Source: Xanthobacteraceae bacterium | Lineage (GTDB): Bacteria > Pseudomonadota > Alphaproteobacteria > Rhizobiales > Xanthobacteraceae | Assembly: GCA_023954195.1 (NCBI GenBank) | Contig: JAMLIK010000001.1 | Span: 558,001-622,000 of the forward strand | Length of the DNA: 64,000 bases | Reading direction: 5' to 3' | In this document: positions 9,910 through 19,392 of the stretch, piece by piece | Numbering within the stretch: position 1 is the stretch's first letter | How the letters are laid out: the number at the start of each line of letters is the position of its first letter | Notes under the pieces: generated by a model | Database searches by the model: none | Told to the model about the DNA's origin: nothing | What the model saw: the letters and a program-made list of their open reading frames with translations, nothing else | Translations under genes and position numbers: made by a program

Positions 9910-10892
9910 CGCGCCGCCTCCACCTTGCGCTTGCGTGAGAACAGCCCGAGCAGGCCGTCGGGCCGCGTCAGCGAGACGAGGACGATCAGGCTGCCGTAGA
10001 CGATCAGATCGACGCCGCGTCCCGAGCCGCCGATGAACGAGCGCGTCAGTTCGGTGACCGGGATCAGCACCGCCGCGCCCAGCACCGGACCCCACAGCGT
10101 GCCGATGCCGCCGAGCACCGCCGGCAGCGAGATCAGCAGCGAGAACTGGAAGCTCATCACCGCGTCGGGATCGATGTAGGACACGAACATGGCGTAGAAC
10201 GCGCCGCCGATCGCGGTGAGGAACGCCGAGATCGCCCCCGCCCCCATCTTCGATTTGAACACCACCACGCCGAGGCTTTCCGCCGCGTCCGGGTTGTCCT
10301 TCACCGCGCGCCACCAGTAGCCCCACTTCGAGTTCTCCAGCCACCAGGTGACGAGCCACGCCACGGCGGCGAAGAACAACGCGAAGTAGAAATACGGCAG
10401 CTTGGAGCGGGTGAACTGGAATTTCGCCCAGCTATCCTCGCGCACCATGATGTCGATGCCGAGCGCCGCGCCGGCCCAGTCCCAGTTCAGGAATAAGAGA
10501 AAGGCGATTTCGGCGATGACGATGGTGGCGATGGCGAAGTAATGGCCGCCGAGCCGGAAGGTCGGATAGCCTAGCGCCAGCGCGATCAACGCCGAGACGA
10601 TGCCGCCGGCGAGCATGCCGAACCACGGCAGCACGCCGAACTTGGTCAGCAGGATCGCGGTGACATAGGCCCCGAGTCCGAAATACAGCGCGTGGCCGAG
10701 CGAGATCTGGCCGCAATAGCCGCCGAGGATATTCCAGCTCTGCGACAGCCCGGCATACATCAAGGTCAGCACCATGATGTTCTGGGCGTAGACGTCCTTG
10801 ACGAACAGCGGCACGCAGGCCGCGAGCGCGACGAAGACGGCGGCGACGATCAGGTCGCGGCGGCGGCGGACGGCGTGGGTTGCGTCGTGCAT
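9906..10892 (-). CDS. livM: Branched-chain-type ABC transporter permease (LivM)
   Basis: This 328-residue inner-membrane permease has the LivM hallmarks SLGHALYFGLGAYVTAILL near the N terminus and the conserved cytoplasmic coupling segment WWRAVKDNPDAAESLGV. Around nine hydrophobic stretches are visible. The ATG at 10892 shares one base with the livH stop (TGATG). A longer frame to 11384 runs inside livH and is discarded. It ends with basic residues FSRKRKVEAAR. Confidence 0.92.
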   Translation of the reverse strand: MHDATHAVRRRRDLIVAAVFVALAACVPLFVKDVYAQNIMVLTLMYAGLSQSWNILGGYCGQISLGHALYFGLGAYVTAILLTKFGVLPWFGMLAGGIVSALIALALGYPTFRLGGHYFAIATIVIAEIAFLLFLNWDWAGAALGIDIMVREDSWAKFQFTRSKLPYFYFALFFAAVAWLVTWWLENSKWGYWWRAVKDNPDAAESLGVVVFKSKMGAGAISAFLTAIGGAFYAMFVSYIDPDAVMSFQFSLLISLPAVLGGIGTLWGPVLGAAVLIPVTELTRSFIGGSGRGVDLIVYGSLIVLVSLTRPDGLLGLFSRKRKVEAAR

Positions 10893-11770
10893 CAGATCGA
10901 TCCGAACAGCCCGCGCGGGCGAATGAACACCACCAGCAGATAGACGGCATAGATGCCGACCGCCTTCAGCGACGGCGGCATCACCAGCGCCGTCGTCGCC
11001 TCCACCAGCCCGACCAGGATGCCGCCGGCGAAGGCGCCGAACACGCTGCCGAAGCCGCCGAGCGCCACCACGACATAGGCGATCAGCGCGAACGAGGCGC
11101 CGACATCGGGATAGATGTAGAAGAACGTCGCCATGATCGCCCCGGCGAGCCCGACCAGCGCCGAGCCGAGCCCCCAGCCGAGCGCGAACACCCGGTTCTG
11201 GTCGATGCCGACCAGCGCCACCGCGCCGGCGTCCTCGCGGGTCGCCTCCAGCGCGCGGCCGAAATCGGTGCGCTTGATGAAGACGTACAGCGCGCCGAAG
11301 GCGACGATGGCGAGCAGCGCGCCGACCAGTTGCGGCACCGGCAGGAAGATGCCGCCGATCGACACGGTCTTGCCGCCGAGCCACGAGTGGGTGATGCTGC
11401 GATAGTCCGGCGTGAAGAAATATTGCGCGAGGCCACGCAGCACGATGGCGAGGCCGAAGGTGGCGAAGATCTGCACCATGCCGACATTGGTCTTGGCCCG
11501 CATCGCAAAGCGGACGATCAACAGATAGATCGCCGCCCCGAACACGAACATGCCGGCCGCGACCAGCGGCATCGACAACAGGGGATCGATGGCGAAGAAC
11601 GCAAACAGGAAGAAGGCGCCGTACATCGACAGCATCAGAAATTCGCCGTGGGCGAAATTGACGATGTTCATCAGGCCGAAGATGAGCGAGAGCCCGACGG
11701 CGATGAGGCCGTAGAGCAAGCCCATCAGGAGGCCGCTCGCCAGGCTCTGGATGATGGTCTCGGCTGTCAC
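10892..11770 (-). CDS. livH: Branched-chain-type ABC transporter permease (LivH)
   Basis: The 292-residue LivH-type permease begins with the typical amphipathic start and first helix (SLASGLLMGLLYGLIAVGLSLIFG), followed by MNIVNFAHGEFLML. The coupling loop FGRALEATREDAGAVALVGID and the late VALGGFGSVFGAFAGGILVG motif are present. It is translationally coupled to livM by a one-base overlap. A 242-base gap full of repeats separates it from the binding-protein gene upstream, so the two may be expressed at different levels. Confidence 0.93.
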   Translation of the reverse strand: MTAETIIQSLASGLLMGLLYGLIAVGLSLIFGLMNIVNFAHGEFLMLSMYGAFFLFAFFAIDPLLSMPLVAAGMFVFGAAIYLLIVRFAMRAKTNVGMVQIFATFGLAIVLRGLAQYFFTPDYRSITHSWLGGKTVSIGGIFLPVPQLVGALLAIVAFGALYVFIKRTDFGRALEATREDAGAVALVGIDQNRVFALGWGLGSALVGLAGAIMATFFYIYPDVGASFALIAYVVVALGGFGSVFGAFAGGILVGLVEATTALVMPPSLKAVGIYAVYLLVVFIRPRGLFGSI

Positions 11771-11792
11771 CTGCCCTGCTCCGTTACCCCTT

Positions 11793-11912
11793 GTCGTCCC
11801 CGCGCAGGCGGGGACCCATAACCCCTGGCGTTCGCCATTTTGAGCGACGTCGCCCCTGCTGATCGAACCGAACCGCTGCGGCGTATGGGTCCCCGCCTGC
11901 GCGGGGACGACG
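11793..11912. repeat. Palindromic repeat, family B
   Basis: The arms GTCGTCCCCGCGCAGGCGGG and CCCGCCTGCGCGGGGACGAC are inverted copies, separated by about 75 bases that contain CCCATAACCCCTGGCG and GAACCGCTGCGGCGTATGGG. It lies between the binding-protein gene and livH. Six further members or relatives occur in the window. Confidence 0.9.
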
Positions 11913-11930
11913 CCGTGCTAAAAACTCCCT

Positions 11931-12000
11931 GTCATTGCAACTGAGGCGAAGCAATCCAGTCCTTTTTCGACTGCCGGGGATTGCATCGCTCACGATGACG
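11931..12000. repeat. Palindromic repeat, family A (degenerate copy)
   Basis: GTCATTGCAACTGAGGCGAA followed by GCAATCCAGTCC, ending in GATTGCATCGCTCACGATGACG. The outer arms still pair (GTCATTG with a mismatched CGATGAC) but the copy is more decayed than its relatives. It directly abuts a family B copy and lies just beyond the stop of the binding-protein gene. Confidence 0.75.
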
Positions 12001-12012
12001 AACAGGCACGCG

Positions 12013-13260
12013 CTACTTGTTCATCGGCCAGATCGCTTCCGCCACCGCCGCCTGCTCGGGGAAAATAGTGACGAAGTTCTTGTTGACGTATTGCAACAGC
12101 ACCGGGTCGGCGTCGTTGTTCTGACCCTTGTCGTCGAATTTGACGCGCTTCCAAGGCATGATGGTGTGGTCGCCCGGCATGTCGGTGGCGACCAGCGCCT
12201 GACGGATTTTCTCGCCGTCGGTGGATTTGGCGCGGTTGATCGCGTCGGCCATCACGATCAGGCCCATGAACTGCCGCGACGAATAGTCGTTGAAGTCCTT
12301 GCCCGAACGCTTCTTGAACATCTCGTTGACGGCGCCGACCATCGGCCGCTTCTTGGCGAGGTCGAGCGAGAACGAGCCGCGCGAGATCACGCCTTCCAGC
12401 TTGTCGCCGACGGCGTCATAGAGCGCCTTCTCGGAGAAGCCGGCGTCCTGCGCCACGATGGCGTGCGGCTTGTAGCCGAGTTCCGCCATGGTCTTGACCA
12501 GCAGGATGCCGTCCGTGGTGTAGCTCGACGGCATCAGCACGTCGGCGTTGGCGGCCTTGAGCTGCTGCACCTCGGCGGTGAGCGAGGGCGAGTTGGCGCG
12601 ATACTTGATGTCGGCGACCACCTTGTAGCCCCGCTCCTTGGCGAGCGCGAGCTGGGCGTTGGCGGAGTCGGTGCCGAAGATGGTGTCCTCGTGGAACAAC
12701 GACAGCGTCTCGATCTTCTGGCCCTTCTTCTTCAGCGCGTCGAAGAAGTCGAACATCGCCTTCGAGAACATCTCGTCATGGGGGGCGGCGCGGAAATAGA
12801 ATTTCAGCCCGCGCCGATGCAGGCTCGGCGAGGAGTTGTCGGCCGACAGGAACGGGATTTGGTAGCGTTCGCAGATCTGGCTGACGGTGACGGCGACGGC
12901 GCTTTGATAGGTGCCGATGATGGCGCAGACCTTCTCCTGCGTGATGAGGCGCTCGGCCTCGGCGCGGCCCTTCTGCGGATCGGCCTGATGGTCGGCGAAC
13001 ACCAGGCGGACTTTCGCGCCGCCAAGGCCGGGCAGCCCCTCGTCGCGCGCCAGCGGCAGGTCGAAATCGTATTTGTTGTTGATGATGTCGGCGGCGGTCT
13101 CGAACGCCCGCTGCGCGTCGACGCCGATCTGGGCGCTGGCGCCGGACAGCGGATAGATGACACCGATCACCACCTCTTTGGCCTGGGCGCGGGCCGCGAG
13201 CGGCAGCAGGGCGGCGGAAGCGGTTGCTCCCAGCAATACGGTTCGGCGCGTGATGGACAT
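12013..13260 (-). CDS. Branched-chain-type ABC transporter substrate-binding protein
   Basis: This 415-residue periplasmic binding protein has an export signal with twin arginines (SITRRTVLLGATASAALLPLAARAQA), compatible with Tat or Sec, then the Peripla_BP_6 start KEVVIGVIYPLSGASAQIG. A mid-region ICERYQIPFLSADN and DTIFGTDSANAQLA are typical of the hydrophobic amino acid uptake class. The solute is not predictable from sequence; members bind amino acids, amides, aromatic acids and others. It lies between the putative hydro-lyase gene and livHMGF, on the same strand, in a unit that ends with acid-sugar catabolic genes. Confidence 0.92.
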   Translation of the reverse strand: MSITRRTVLLGATASAALLPLAARAQAKEVVIGVIYPLSGASAQIGVDAQRAFETAADIINNKYDFDLPLARDEGLPGLGGAKVRLVFADHQADPQKGRAEAERLITQEKVCAIIGTYQSAVAVTVSQICERYQIPFLSADNSSPSLHRRGLKFYFRAAPHDEMFSKAMFDFFDALKKKGQKIETLSLFHEDTIFGTDSANAQLALAKERGYKVVADIKYRANSPSLTAEVQQLKAANADVLMPSSYTTDGILLVKTMAELGYKPHAIVAQDAGFSEKALYDAVGDKLEGVISRGSFSLDLAKKRPMVGAVNEMFKKRSGKDFNDYSSRQFMGLIVMADAINRAKSTDGEKIRQALVATDMPGDHTIMPWKRVKFDDKGQNNDADPVLLQYVNKNFVTIFPEQAAVAEAIWPMNK

Positions 13261-13351
13261 GATGTTTCCTCTCCCGTCAACTGATGTTGTTTCAGCGTTT
13301 TTTATTTCGGCTCGTTACCGTTCCGCCGATTGAAAAGGTTAAGTCAAAGCG

Positions 13352-14128
13352 TCAAAGCACGGCAAGGTTCTTGTTCCTGAGGTCGGTCACCAGCATCAAT
13401 CCCGGCGCGTGGGTGATGGCGAACGGCACCCTGGCCGCCGCAATCACCGCTTGCGGCGTCACCCCGCAAGCCCAGAACACCGGGATTTCGTCGTCGTGGA
13501 TCGGCACCGGATCGCCGTAATCGGGCCTCGCGATATCACGGATACCGATCGATTGCGGCAGCCCGAGATGCACCGGCGCGCCGTGAACCGAGGGAAAGCG
13601 CGAGGTGATCTGCACGGCGCGGATGGCGTCGGCCGGCCGCAACGGCCGCATCGACACCACCATCGGCCCGGCGAAGGGGCCCGCCGGGCTGCATGCGATA
13701 TTGGTGCGGTACATCGGCACCCGGACGCCGCATTCGATGTGGCGGATCGGAATGTCGTCGGCGATCAGCGCTTCCTCGAAAGAAAACGAGCAGCCGATCA
13801 CGAACGCCACCAGATCGTCGCGCCAGTGCTCCATGATATCGAGCGGCTCGGCGACCGGAACGCCGTCGCGCCACACCCGGTAGCGCGGCAGGTCGGTGCG
13901 GATGTCGAGATCGATGCCGAGCGCCGGAATGCGCGGATCGCCGACCTCGGAGATGCCGATGATCGGACACGGCTTCGGATTGAGCTGGCAGAAGCGATGG
14001 AACGCGGCCGCGTCCCGTTCGGGAAGGATGGCGAGGTTGCCCTGCACGAAACCCGGCGCGATGCCCGCGGTCTGCCCGGCGTCGCCGGCGCGACACGCCA
14101 GCCGCGCCCGATGGCTCGGCAAATCCAC
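13352..14128 (-). CDS. Putative hydro-lyase, DUF1445 (D-glutamate cyclase-like) family
   Basis: The family motif region [34 protein letters not shown] is followed by [17 protein letters not shown] and the late [26 protein letters not shown], the usual ending of DUF1445 proteins. Family members are about 260-270 residues. I prefer the GTG at 14128 (preceded by GGAGCGGGG), giving 258 residues that begin just before [11 protein letters not shown]; the ATG at 14266 adds 46 residues without family-like sequence. It is 91 bases upstream of the binding-protein gene on the same strand. Some relatives hydrolyse or cyclise D-glutamate derivatives, but the actual substrate here is unknown. Confidence 0.75.
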   Translation of the reverse strand: MDLPSHRARLACRAGDAGQTAGIAPGFVQGNLAILPERDAAAFHRFCQLNPKPCPIIGISEVGDPRIPALGIDLDIRTDLPRYRVWRDGVPVAEPLDIMEHWRDDLVAFVIGCSFSFEEALIADDIPIRHIECGVRVPMYRTNIACSPAGPFAGPMVVSMRPLRPADAIRAVQITSRFPSVHGAPVHLGLPQSIGIRDIARPDYGDPVPIHDDEIPVFWACGVTPQAVIAAARVPFAITHAPGLMLVTDLRNKNLAVL

Positions 14129-14373
14129 ATCCCCGCTCCGGACCGCTTTCGCGCCACACCCCACCGGGACCGCCCTTTGCTCCCCGCTGGCATTGCACGC
14201 CGCCCGGAGAGGTTCTGTTTGTGGAAGATTTTTCTTTGCGGGAAATGGGCCACAAGTCCGGCGCAATGTCCAATCGTATTTTTCCCGTGCGGCGCGCGGT
14301 TGACGCGCCAGCGCTCGCGCGGCAATGAATCTGGGCGGCCGAGCCGCCGCCTTGTCTTGCCGGGAGCCGTCAC

Positions 14374-15624
14374 ATGAGCGCCAAGCCGTCCAACCTGCAA
14401 ATCGATTCCGGACGCCTGTGGGGCGCCATCCACGAAACGGCGCAATTCGGCTTGACCGCCAAGGGCGGCGTGCGGCGCTTGACGCTCGGCGCGGAGGACA
14501 AGCAGGTGCGCGACTGGTTCCGCGATGCCTGCGTGGCCGCCGGGCTTGAGGTGCATGTCGATGCGCTCGGCTCGATGTTCGGCCTGCGCAAGGGCCGCGA
14601 CATGGCGAAGCCGCCGCTCGGCATCGGCTCGCACCTCGATACCCAGCCGACCGGCGGCAAGTACGACGGCATTCTCGGCACGCTGGCGGCGCTGGAAGTG
14701 GTGCGGACGCTGAACGACGCCGGCATCGAAACCGAAATGCCGCTGTGCGTCATCAACTGGACCAACGAGGAAGGCTCGCGCTTCGCGCCGGCGATGATGG
14801 CCTCGGCCACCTATGCCGGCGACTACACCACCGAGGACATCTGGAGCCGCAAGGACGCCGCCGGCGTCACCGTGAAGGACGCGCTAGACGGCATCGGCTA
14901 TCGCGGCAGCGAGCCGGTCGGCGGCCGCAAGCTCGGCGCCTTCCTCGAACTGCACATCGAACAGGGGCCGCTGCTGGAGGCCGAGGGCAAGACCATCGGC
15001 GTGGTCGATCGCGGCCAGGGCATCATCTGGTACGACGGCCGCGTCACCGGCTTCGAGAGCCACGCCGGCACCACGCCGATGCCGTTACGCCGCGACGCGC
15101 TGTCGGCGCTGGCGGAACTGACGCTGGCGATCGAGCGGATCGCAACGAGCCACGCGCCAAACGCCGTCGCCACCATCGGCGAGGTCAATATCGCCAACCC
15201 GTCGCGCAACGTCATTCCGGGCGAGATCGCCTTCACCCTCGACGTCCGCAGCCCCGACGCCGCCGTCATGGACGCGCTGGACCGCGACATCCGCGCCGCC
15301 CTTGGGGAGATCGCCGCGCGCCGCCGCGTCGACATCGCGCTCGACCGGATCTGGCGCAAGCCGCCGACCATCTTCGACGCGAGGCTGGTCGACGCCGTTC
15401 AGGCCGCCGCCGCCGAGTTGGGCTACGGCTACCGCCGCATCACCTCCGGCGCCGGCCACGACGCCTGCAACGTCGCCTCGGTGATCCCGGCGGCAATGAT
15501 CTTCGTGCCATGCAAGGACGGCGTCAGCCACAACGAGCTTGAGGACGCGACGCAAGCCGATTGCGGCGCCGGCGCCAACGTGTTGCTGCACGCCGTGCTG
15601 GCGGTGGCGGGGGTGGCGGCGTAA
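14374..15624 (+). CDS. Zn-dependent amidohydrolase, M20 family (N-carbamoyl-amino-acid hydrolase / allantoate amidohydrolase type)
   Basis: The 416-residue hydrolase belongs to the HyuC/AllC/beta-ureidopropionase group. Metal-ligand motifs are visible: the His and Asp in [17 protein letters not shown], the glutamates in [15 protein letters not shown], the His in LELHIEQGP and a late His in [11 protein letters not shown]. The dimerisation/lid domain sits in the middle with the [18 protein letters not shown] stretch. It removes a carbamoyl or ureido group from a carbamoylated amino acid. It is transcribed divergently from the hydro-lyase gene, and no hydantoinase is adjacent. Substrate specificity cannot be read. 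Confidence 0.88.
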   Translation: MSAKPSNLQIDSGRLWGAIHETAQFGLTAKGGVRRLTLGAEDKQVRDWFRDACVAAGLEVHVDALGSMFGLRKGRDMAKPPLGIGSHLDTQPTGGKYDGILGTLAALEVVRTLNDAGIETEMPLCVINWTNEEGSRFAPAMMASATYAGDYTTEDIWSRKDAAGVTVKDALDGIGYRGSEPVGGRKLGAFLELHIEQGPLLEAEGKTIGVVDRGQGIIWYDGRVTGFESHAGTTPMPLRRDALSALAELTLAIERIATSHAPNAVATIGEVNIANPSRNVIPGEIAFTLDVRSPDAAVMDALDRDIRAALGEIAARRRVDIALDRIWRKPPTIFDARLVDAVQAAAAELGYGYRRITSGAGHDACNVASVIPAAMIFVPCKDGVSHNELEDATQADCGAGANVLLHAVLAVAGVAA

Positions 15625-15660
15625 ACGGGAAGATCGTTCAGAACAACTCGCTCTCGGCGT

Positions 15661-15780
15661 GTCGTCCTCGCGCAGGCGAGGACTTATATCCCCTGGCGTT
15701 TGTCGTTATAAAATAACCTCGCCTAGATGATTGAGCCGAAGCGCTGCGGCGTATGGGTCCCTGCCTTCGCAGGGACGACG
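15661..15780. repeat. Palindromic repeat, family B
   Basis: GTCGTCCTCGCGCAGGCGAG at the left and CCCTGCCTTCGCAGGGACGA at the right form the outer arms; the interior carries CGAAGCGCTGCGGCGTATGG. It occupies most of the convergent gap between the amidohydrolase and the tartrate-type dehydrogenase genes and could form a terminator-like structure for both. Confidence 0.85.
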
Positions 15781-15823
15781 ATCTTCGTGTAGCGCGTCCT
15801 TCCCGCGATAACGGCTGAAACCC

Positions 15824-16903
15824 CTACTCCACCATCTCCGCCACCGCCTTGCCGCAGGCGGTGGTGTCGGCGTTGCCGCCGAGGTCGCGGGTGCGCAGCG
15901 TGCGCTCCGCCAGCGTGCGCTCGATGGCCTCGACGATGGCTTTCGCCGCGACCCGCTCGCCGAGGTGCTCCAGCATCATCGCGCCCGACCAGATCATGCC
16001 GATCGGGTTGGCGACGCCCTGCCCGGCGATGTCCGGGGCCGAGCCATGCACCGGCTCGAACACCGAGGGGAAATCGCCGGTCGGGTTGATGTTGCCGGAC
16101 GGTGCGATGCCGATGGTGCCGGTGCAGGCGGGGCCGAGATCGGACAGGATGTCGCCGAACAGGTTGGAGCCGACCACTACGTCGAACCAGTCCGGATGCA
16201 GCACGAAATGCGCGGTCAGGATATCGATGTGGTACTTGTCCCACTTCACCTGCGGGTAGCGCTTCGCCATCGCCTCGACGCGCTCGTCCCAATACGGCAT
16301 CGTGATCGAGATGCCGTTGGACTTGGTGGCCGAGGTCAGGTGCTTCTTGGGCCGTGACTGCGCCAGATCGAAAGCGAACTTGAGGATGCGGTCGATCCCG
16401 GTGCGGGTCATCACCGTCTGCTGCGTCACGAACTCGCGATCGGTGCCTTCGAACATCCGCCCACCGACCGAGGAATATTCGCCCTCGGTGTTCTCGCGCA
16501 CCACCCAGAAATCGATATCGCCGGGCTTGCGGCCGGCGAGCGGCGACGGCACGCCGGGCATCAGCCGGACCGGGCGCAGGTTGACGTACTGGTCGAATTC
16601 GCGCCGGAACTTGAGCAGCGAACCCCACAGCGAGACGTGATCCGGAATCTTCGCGGGCCAGCCGACCGCGCCGAAATAGATCGCGTCGTGCGCGCCGATT
16701 CTGTCCTTCCAGTCGTCGGGCATCATCTGCCCGTGCTTTTCGTAGTAATCCCACGACGCGAAATCGAAATGATCGAAATGCAGCCGGACGCCGTGCTTGC
16801 CGGCCGCCGCCTCCATCACCCGCAAGCCCTCGGGCATGACCTCCTTGCCGATGCCGTCGCCGGGAATAACGGCGATGCGATAGGTCTTTTGCTGCTGACT
16901 CAC
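15824..16903 (-). CDS. Tartrate dehydrogenase / D-malate dehydrogenase (decarboxylating), isocitrate/isopropylmalate dehydrogenase family
   Basis: The 359-residue protein matches the tartrate dehydrogenase branch: IAVIPGDGIGKEVMPEGLRV at the start, the substrate arginines in SLLKFRREFDQYVNLRPVRL, VVRENTEGEYSS, the catalytic Lys region TSATKSNGISITMPYWDE and the metal-binding aspartates in GSNLFGDILSDLG. It uses NAD and Mn or Mg to oxidise tartrate, or to oxidise and decarboxylate D-malate. I chose the GTG at 16903, preceded by GGAAGGAA at good spacing; the frame also opens at 16972 but the extra 23 residues are not family-like. It is divergent from the second importer. Confidence 0.88.
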   Translation of the reverse strand: MSQQQKTYRIAVIPGDGIGKEVMPEGLRVMEAAAGKHGVRLHFDHFDFASWDYYEKHGQMMPDDWKDRIGAHDAIYFGAVGWPAKIPDHVSLWGSLLKFRREFDQYVNLRPVRLMPGVPSPLAGRKPGDIDFWVVRENTEGEYSSVGGRMFEGTDREFVTQQTVMTRTGIDRILKFAFDLAQSRPKKHLTSATKSNGISITMPYWDERVEAMAKRYPQVKWDKYHIDILTAHFVLHPDWFDVVVGSNLFGDILSDLGPACTGTIGIAPSGNINPTGDFPSVFEPVHGSAPDIAGQGVANPIGMIWSGAMMLEHLGERVAAKAIVEAIERTLAERTLRTRDLGGNADTTACGKAVAEMVE

Positions 16904-17168
16904 GGTGAGGATTCCTTCCGGTTCGAACGACGTTTTGGTCGAGATGCGCGCGGATGGCGGCGCCGCGAGCATAACGCAGCGGGCGCATACATCGAAAGTC
17001 TATGATCCCGCAACGCTGCACTGCAATGTTGACCTCACCAGCCGGTGAGGCATATTCCGCATCCTACTCTCGCTCTCGGGTCCCCGCGTGGTCTTGCGCC
17101 CGGCGCTCGCTGAACAGATCGAAAACCAAACAATAAGCGTTCAATCAGCCGAAAGAAGAGGAAACAAC

Positions 17169-18419
17169 ATGACCCCCATTACACACCGCCGCACGGCGTG
17201 GTCCCTCATCTTACTCGGGGCCACCGCGCTCGGGCTGAGCCTGAGCGGCGCGGCCCAGGCAGCCGACCCGATCAAGATCGGCGTCATCGCCGAGGCGCAG
17301 TCGATCGCCGGCGCGTCGATCCCGCAGGCAGCCCAGATGGCCGCCGACGAAATCAACGCCAAGGGCGGCGTCGACGGGCGGCAAATCCAGATCGTCGCCT
17401 ACGACAACCACTCCTCCTCCGCCGACTCGGTTCGCGCCTTCCAGCGCGCCGTCAACGAGGACAAGGTTCACGCGGTGATCGCCAGCTACATCAGCGAGGT
17501 GGTGCTGGCGCTGATGCCGTGGGCGGCGCGGCTGAAGACGCCGTTCATCACGCCGGGCGCGGCTTCGAACGAGATCACGCGCGCGATCCATGAGAACTAC
17601 GACAAGAACAAATACACCTTCCACGGCTATCTGACCTCGGCGGCGCTGGCGCTGTCGGTGTGCGACGCGGCCAAGGAACTGCTGGTCGAGGGCAAGAAGA
17701 TGAAATCGGCCGTCATCATGAGCGAGGACGCCGCCTGGACCAAGCCGCTCGACATCGGTTACCAGGAATGCCTGCCGAAAATCGGCCTGAAGGTGCTCGA
17801 TCACATCCGCTTCTCGCCGGACACCACCGACTTCACGCCGATCTTCAACAAGATCGAGGCGGCGAAACCCGACGTGATTATCACCGGTATCTCGCATGTC
17901 GGCGTACAGCCGACGGTGCAGTGGAAGAACCAGCAGGTGCCGATCCCGATGTTCGGGATTTCCTCGCAGGCCACCAACTCGACCTTCGGCAAGGACACCA
18001 ACAACGCCGCCGACGGCGTGCTCTATCAGGGCGTGTCGGGTCCAGGGGTCGCGGTGACGCCGAAGTCGGTGCCGTTCGCGGAAAACTTCAAGAAGAAGTT
18101 CGGCAATTATCCGTCCTATGCCGGTTACACCTCCTATGACGACGTCTACATGTTCGCCGACGCCATCAAGCGCGCCGGCTCCACCGACGCCGACAAGATG
18201 GTGGCGGCGATGGAGAAGACCGATTGGGAAGGCACCATCGGCCGCATCCAGTTCTACGGCAAGGAAGACAAGTTCACCCACGGCCTGAAATACGGCAAGG
18301 GCCTGCTCACCGGCCTGATGCTGCAATGGCAGGACGGCCGGCAGATCGCCGTCTGGCCGAAGGAAGTGGCCAAGAGCGCGTTGAAGTTCCCGAGCTTCAT
18401 CAAGTTCTCCGCGAACTGA
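17169..18419 (+). CDS. Branched-chain-type ABC transporter substrate-binding protein
   Basis: This 416-residue periplasmic protein has a Sec-type signal ending in LSLSGAAQAAD, then IKIGVIAEAQSIAGASIPQAAQMAADEIN, the start of a Peripla_BP_6 fold. Later PSYAGYTSYDDVYMFADAIKRAG is typical of the second lobe. ATG 17169 is preceded by AGAAGAGG; an upstream in-frame start at 17088 would spoil the signal peptide. It heads a complete importer operon. Unlike usual amino-acid binders the first lobe carries AEAQSIAG in place of a PLSG motif, hinting at a different ligand, which I cannot name. Confidence 0.92.
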   Translation: MTPITHRRTAWSLILLGATALGLSLSGAAQAADPIKIGVIAEAQSIAGASIPQAAQMAADEINAKGGVDGRQIQIVAYDNHSSSADSVRAFQRAVNEDKVHAVIASYISEVVLALMPWAARLKTPFITPGAASNEITRAIHENYDKNKYTFHGYLTSAALALSVCDAAKELLVEGKKMKSAVIMSEDAAWTKPLDIGYQECLPKIGLKVLDHIRFSPDTTDFTPIFNKIEAAKPDVIITGISHVGVQPTVQWKNQQVPIPMFGISSQATNSTFGKDTNNAADGVLYQGVSGPGVAVTPKSVPFAENFKKKFGNYPSYAGYTSYDDVYMFADAIKRAGSTDADKMVAAMEKTDWEGTIGRIQFYGKEDKFTHGLKYGKGLLTGLMLQWQDGRQIAVWPKEVAKSALKFPSFIKFSAN

Positions 18420-18428
18420 AGGCCGTAG

Positions 18429-18456
18429 CCTCCCGGACATCCGCTCGTCCGGGAGG
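18429..18456 (+). terminator. Stem-loop between binding-protein and permease genes
   Basis: CCTCCCGGAC and GTCCGGGAGG form a perfect 10-bp stem around an 8-base loop, 9 bases after the binding-protein stop. No T run follows, so it is more likely an mRNA-stabilising or partial-termination hairpin that keeps the binding-protein message in excess over the permease genes. Confidence 0.7.
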
Positions 18457-18515
18457 CGCCCCTCCATCCCACGCTCTCCCGATTGGCGCGGCGAAAGCCG
18501 CCATGGCTGGTGTCG

Positions 18516-19391
18516 ATGCTTGCCCTGCAAATTCTGATCGACGGTTTCGCCATCAGCGCGCTCTACGCGCTGGGCGCGACCGGCTTCACCCTCATTTTCG
18601 GCGTCTCCGGCGTGTTGAACCTGTCGCACGGCGCCATCATGGTGGCCGCGGCGGTGGCCGCGTGGGCCGCGGCGAGCGTGTTCCAGCTCGACAGCTATTC
18701 CGGCGCGCTGGTCGGCGTCGCAGTCGCGGCGCTGCTGTCGCTCGCCACCTACTTCACGGTGGTGCAGCCGATCCAGCGCTCCAACAAGATCCCCAACGAG
18801 GAGAAGGAAATCTTCGTCCTCACCGCGACGCTGCTCTGGGGCATCATGATCCAGGAGGCGATCGCCTACTTCTTCACCAACAACGCCAAGACCGTGCTGC
18901 CGATCATCGAGGGCGTCGTCAACATCGTCGGCGTCCGCACCCCGAAGAACGAGCTGTTCACCGCCGCGGTGTGCTGCCTGGTGATCGGGCTGTTGTGGGT
19001 GCTGGTCAACCGCACCCGCACCGGCAAGGTGGTGCTGGCGGCGTCGATGAACCCGCGCGGGGTCACCATTCTCGGGTTCGAGCTGACCAACGTCTATATC
19101 GTGGTCTGGGCCATCTACGGCGTGTTGGCCGGCATCGCCGGCGTGCTGCTCGGCATGTTCCTCGGCGTCAGTTCCTACAGCGTCGGCCCGCTGACCGCGA
19201 GCGCGTTCTCGATCGTGGTGCTCGGCGGTCTCGGCAGCGTCTCCGGGTCGCTGATCGCGGCGTTCGTGGTCGGCTACCTCGAAACCTTCACCGCCTACAT
19301 GATCTCGCCCGCCTACCGGTCGATCCCGGCGCTGCTCCTGCTCGTGATCGTGATGTACATCCGGCCGCAGGGCCTGCTCGGGAGGCGCTGA
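18516..19391 (+). CDS. Branched-chain-type ABC transporter permease (LivH type)
   Basis: The 291-residue permease has the LivH start ILIDGFAISALYALGATGFTLIFG followed by GVLNLSHGAIMVAAAV, and a late VVLGGLGSVSGSLIAAFVVG motif. I chose ATG 18516; a TTG at 18483 would add 11 polar residues. The loop after helix 3 contains NEEKEIFVLTATLLWG, a variation not seen in the first LivH of the window. It sits 97 bases after the binding-protein gene and two bases before the LivM-type gene. Confidence 0.9.
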   Translation: MLALQILIDGFAISALYALGATGFTLIFGVSGVLNLSHGAIMVAAAVAAWAAASVFQLDSYSGALVGVAVAALLSLATYFTVVQPIQRSNKIPNEEKEIFVLTATLLWGIMIQEAIAYFFTNNAKTVLPIIEGVVNIVGVRTPKNELFTAAVCCLVIGLLWVLVNRTRTGKVVLAASMNPRGVTILGFELTNVYIVVWAIYGVLAGIAGVLLGMFLGVSSYSVGPLTASAFSIVVLGGLGSVSGSLIAAFVVGYLETFTAYMISPAYRSIPALLLLVIVMYIRPQGLLGRR

Positions 19392-19392
19392 G

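Noticed and set aside
9910-10359. N-terminal extension of LivG in the open frame
   Set aside because: The extra codons overlap livM in another frame and do not resemble any LivG; the ATG at 9909 gives the normal family length.
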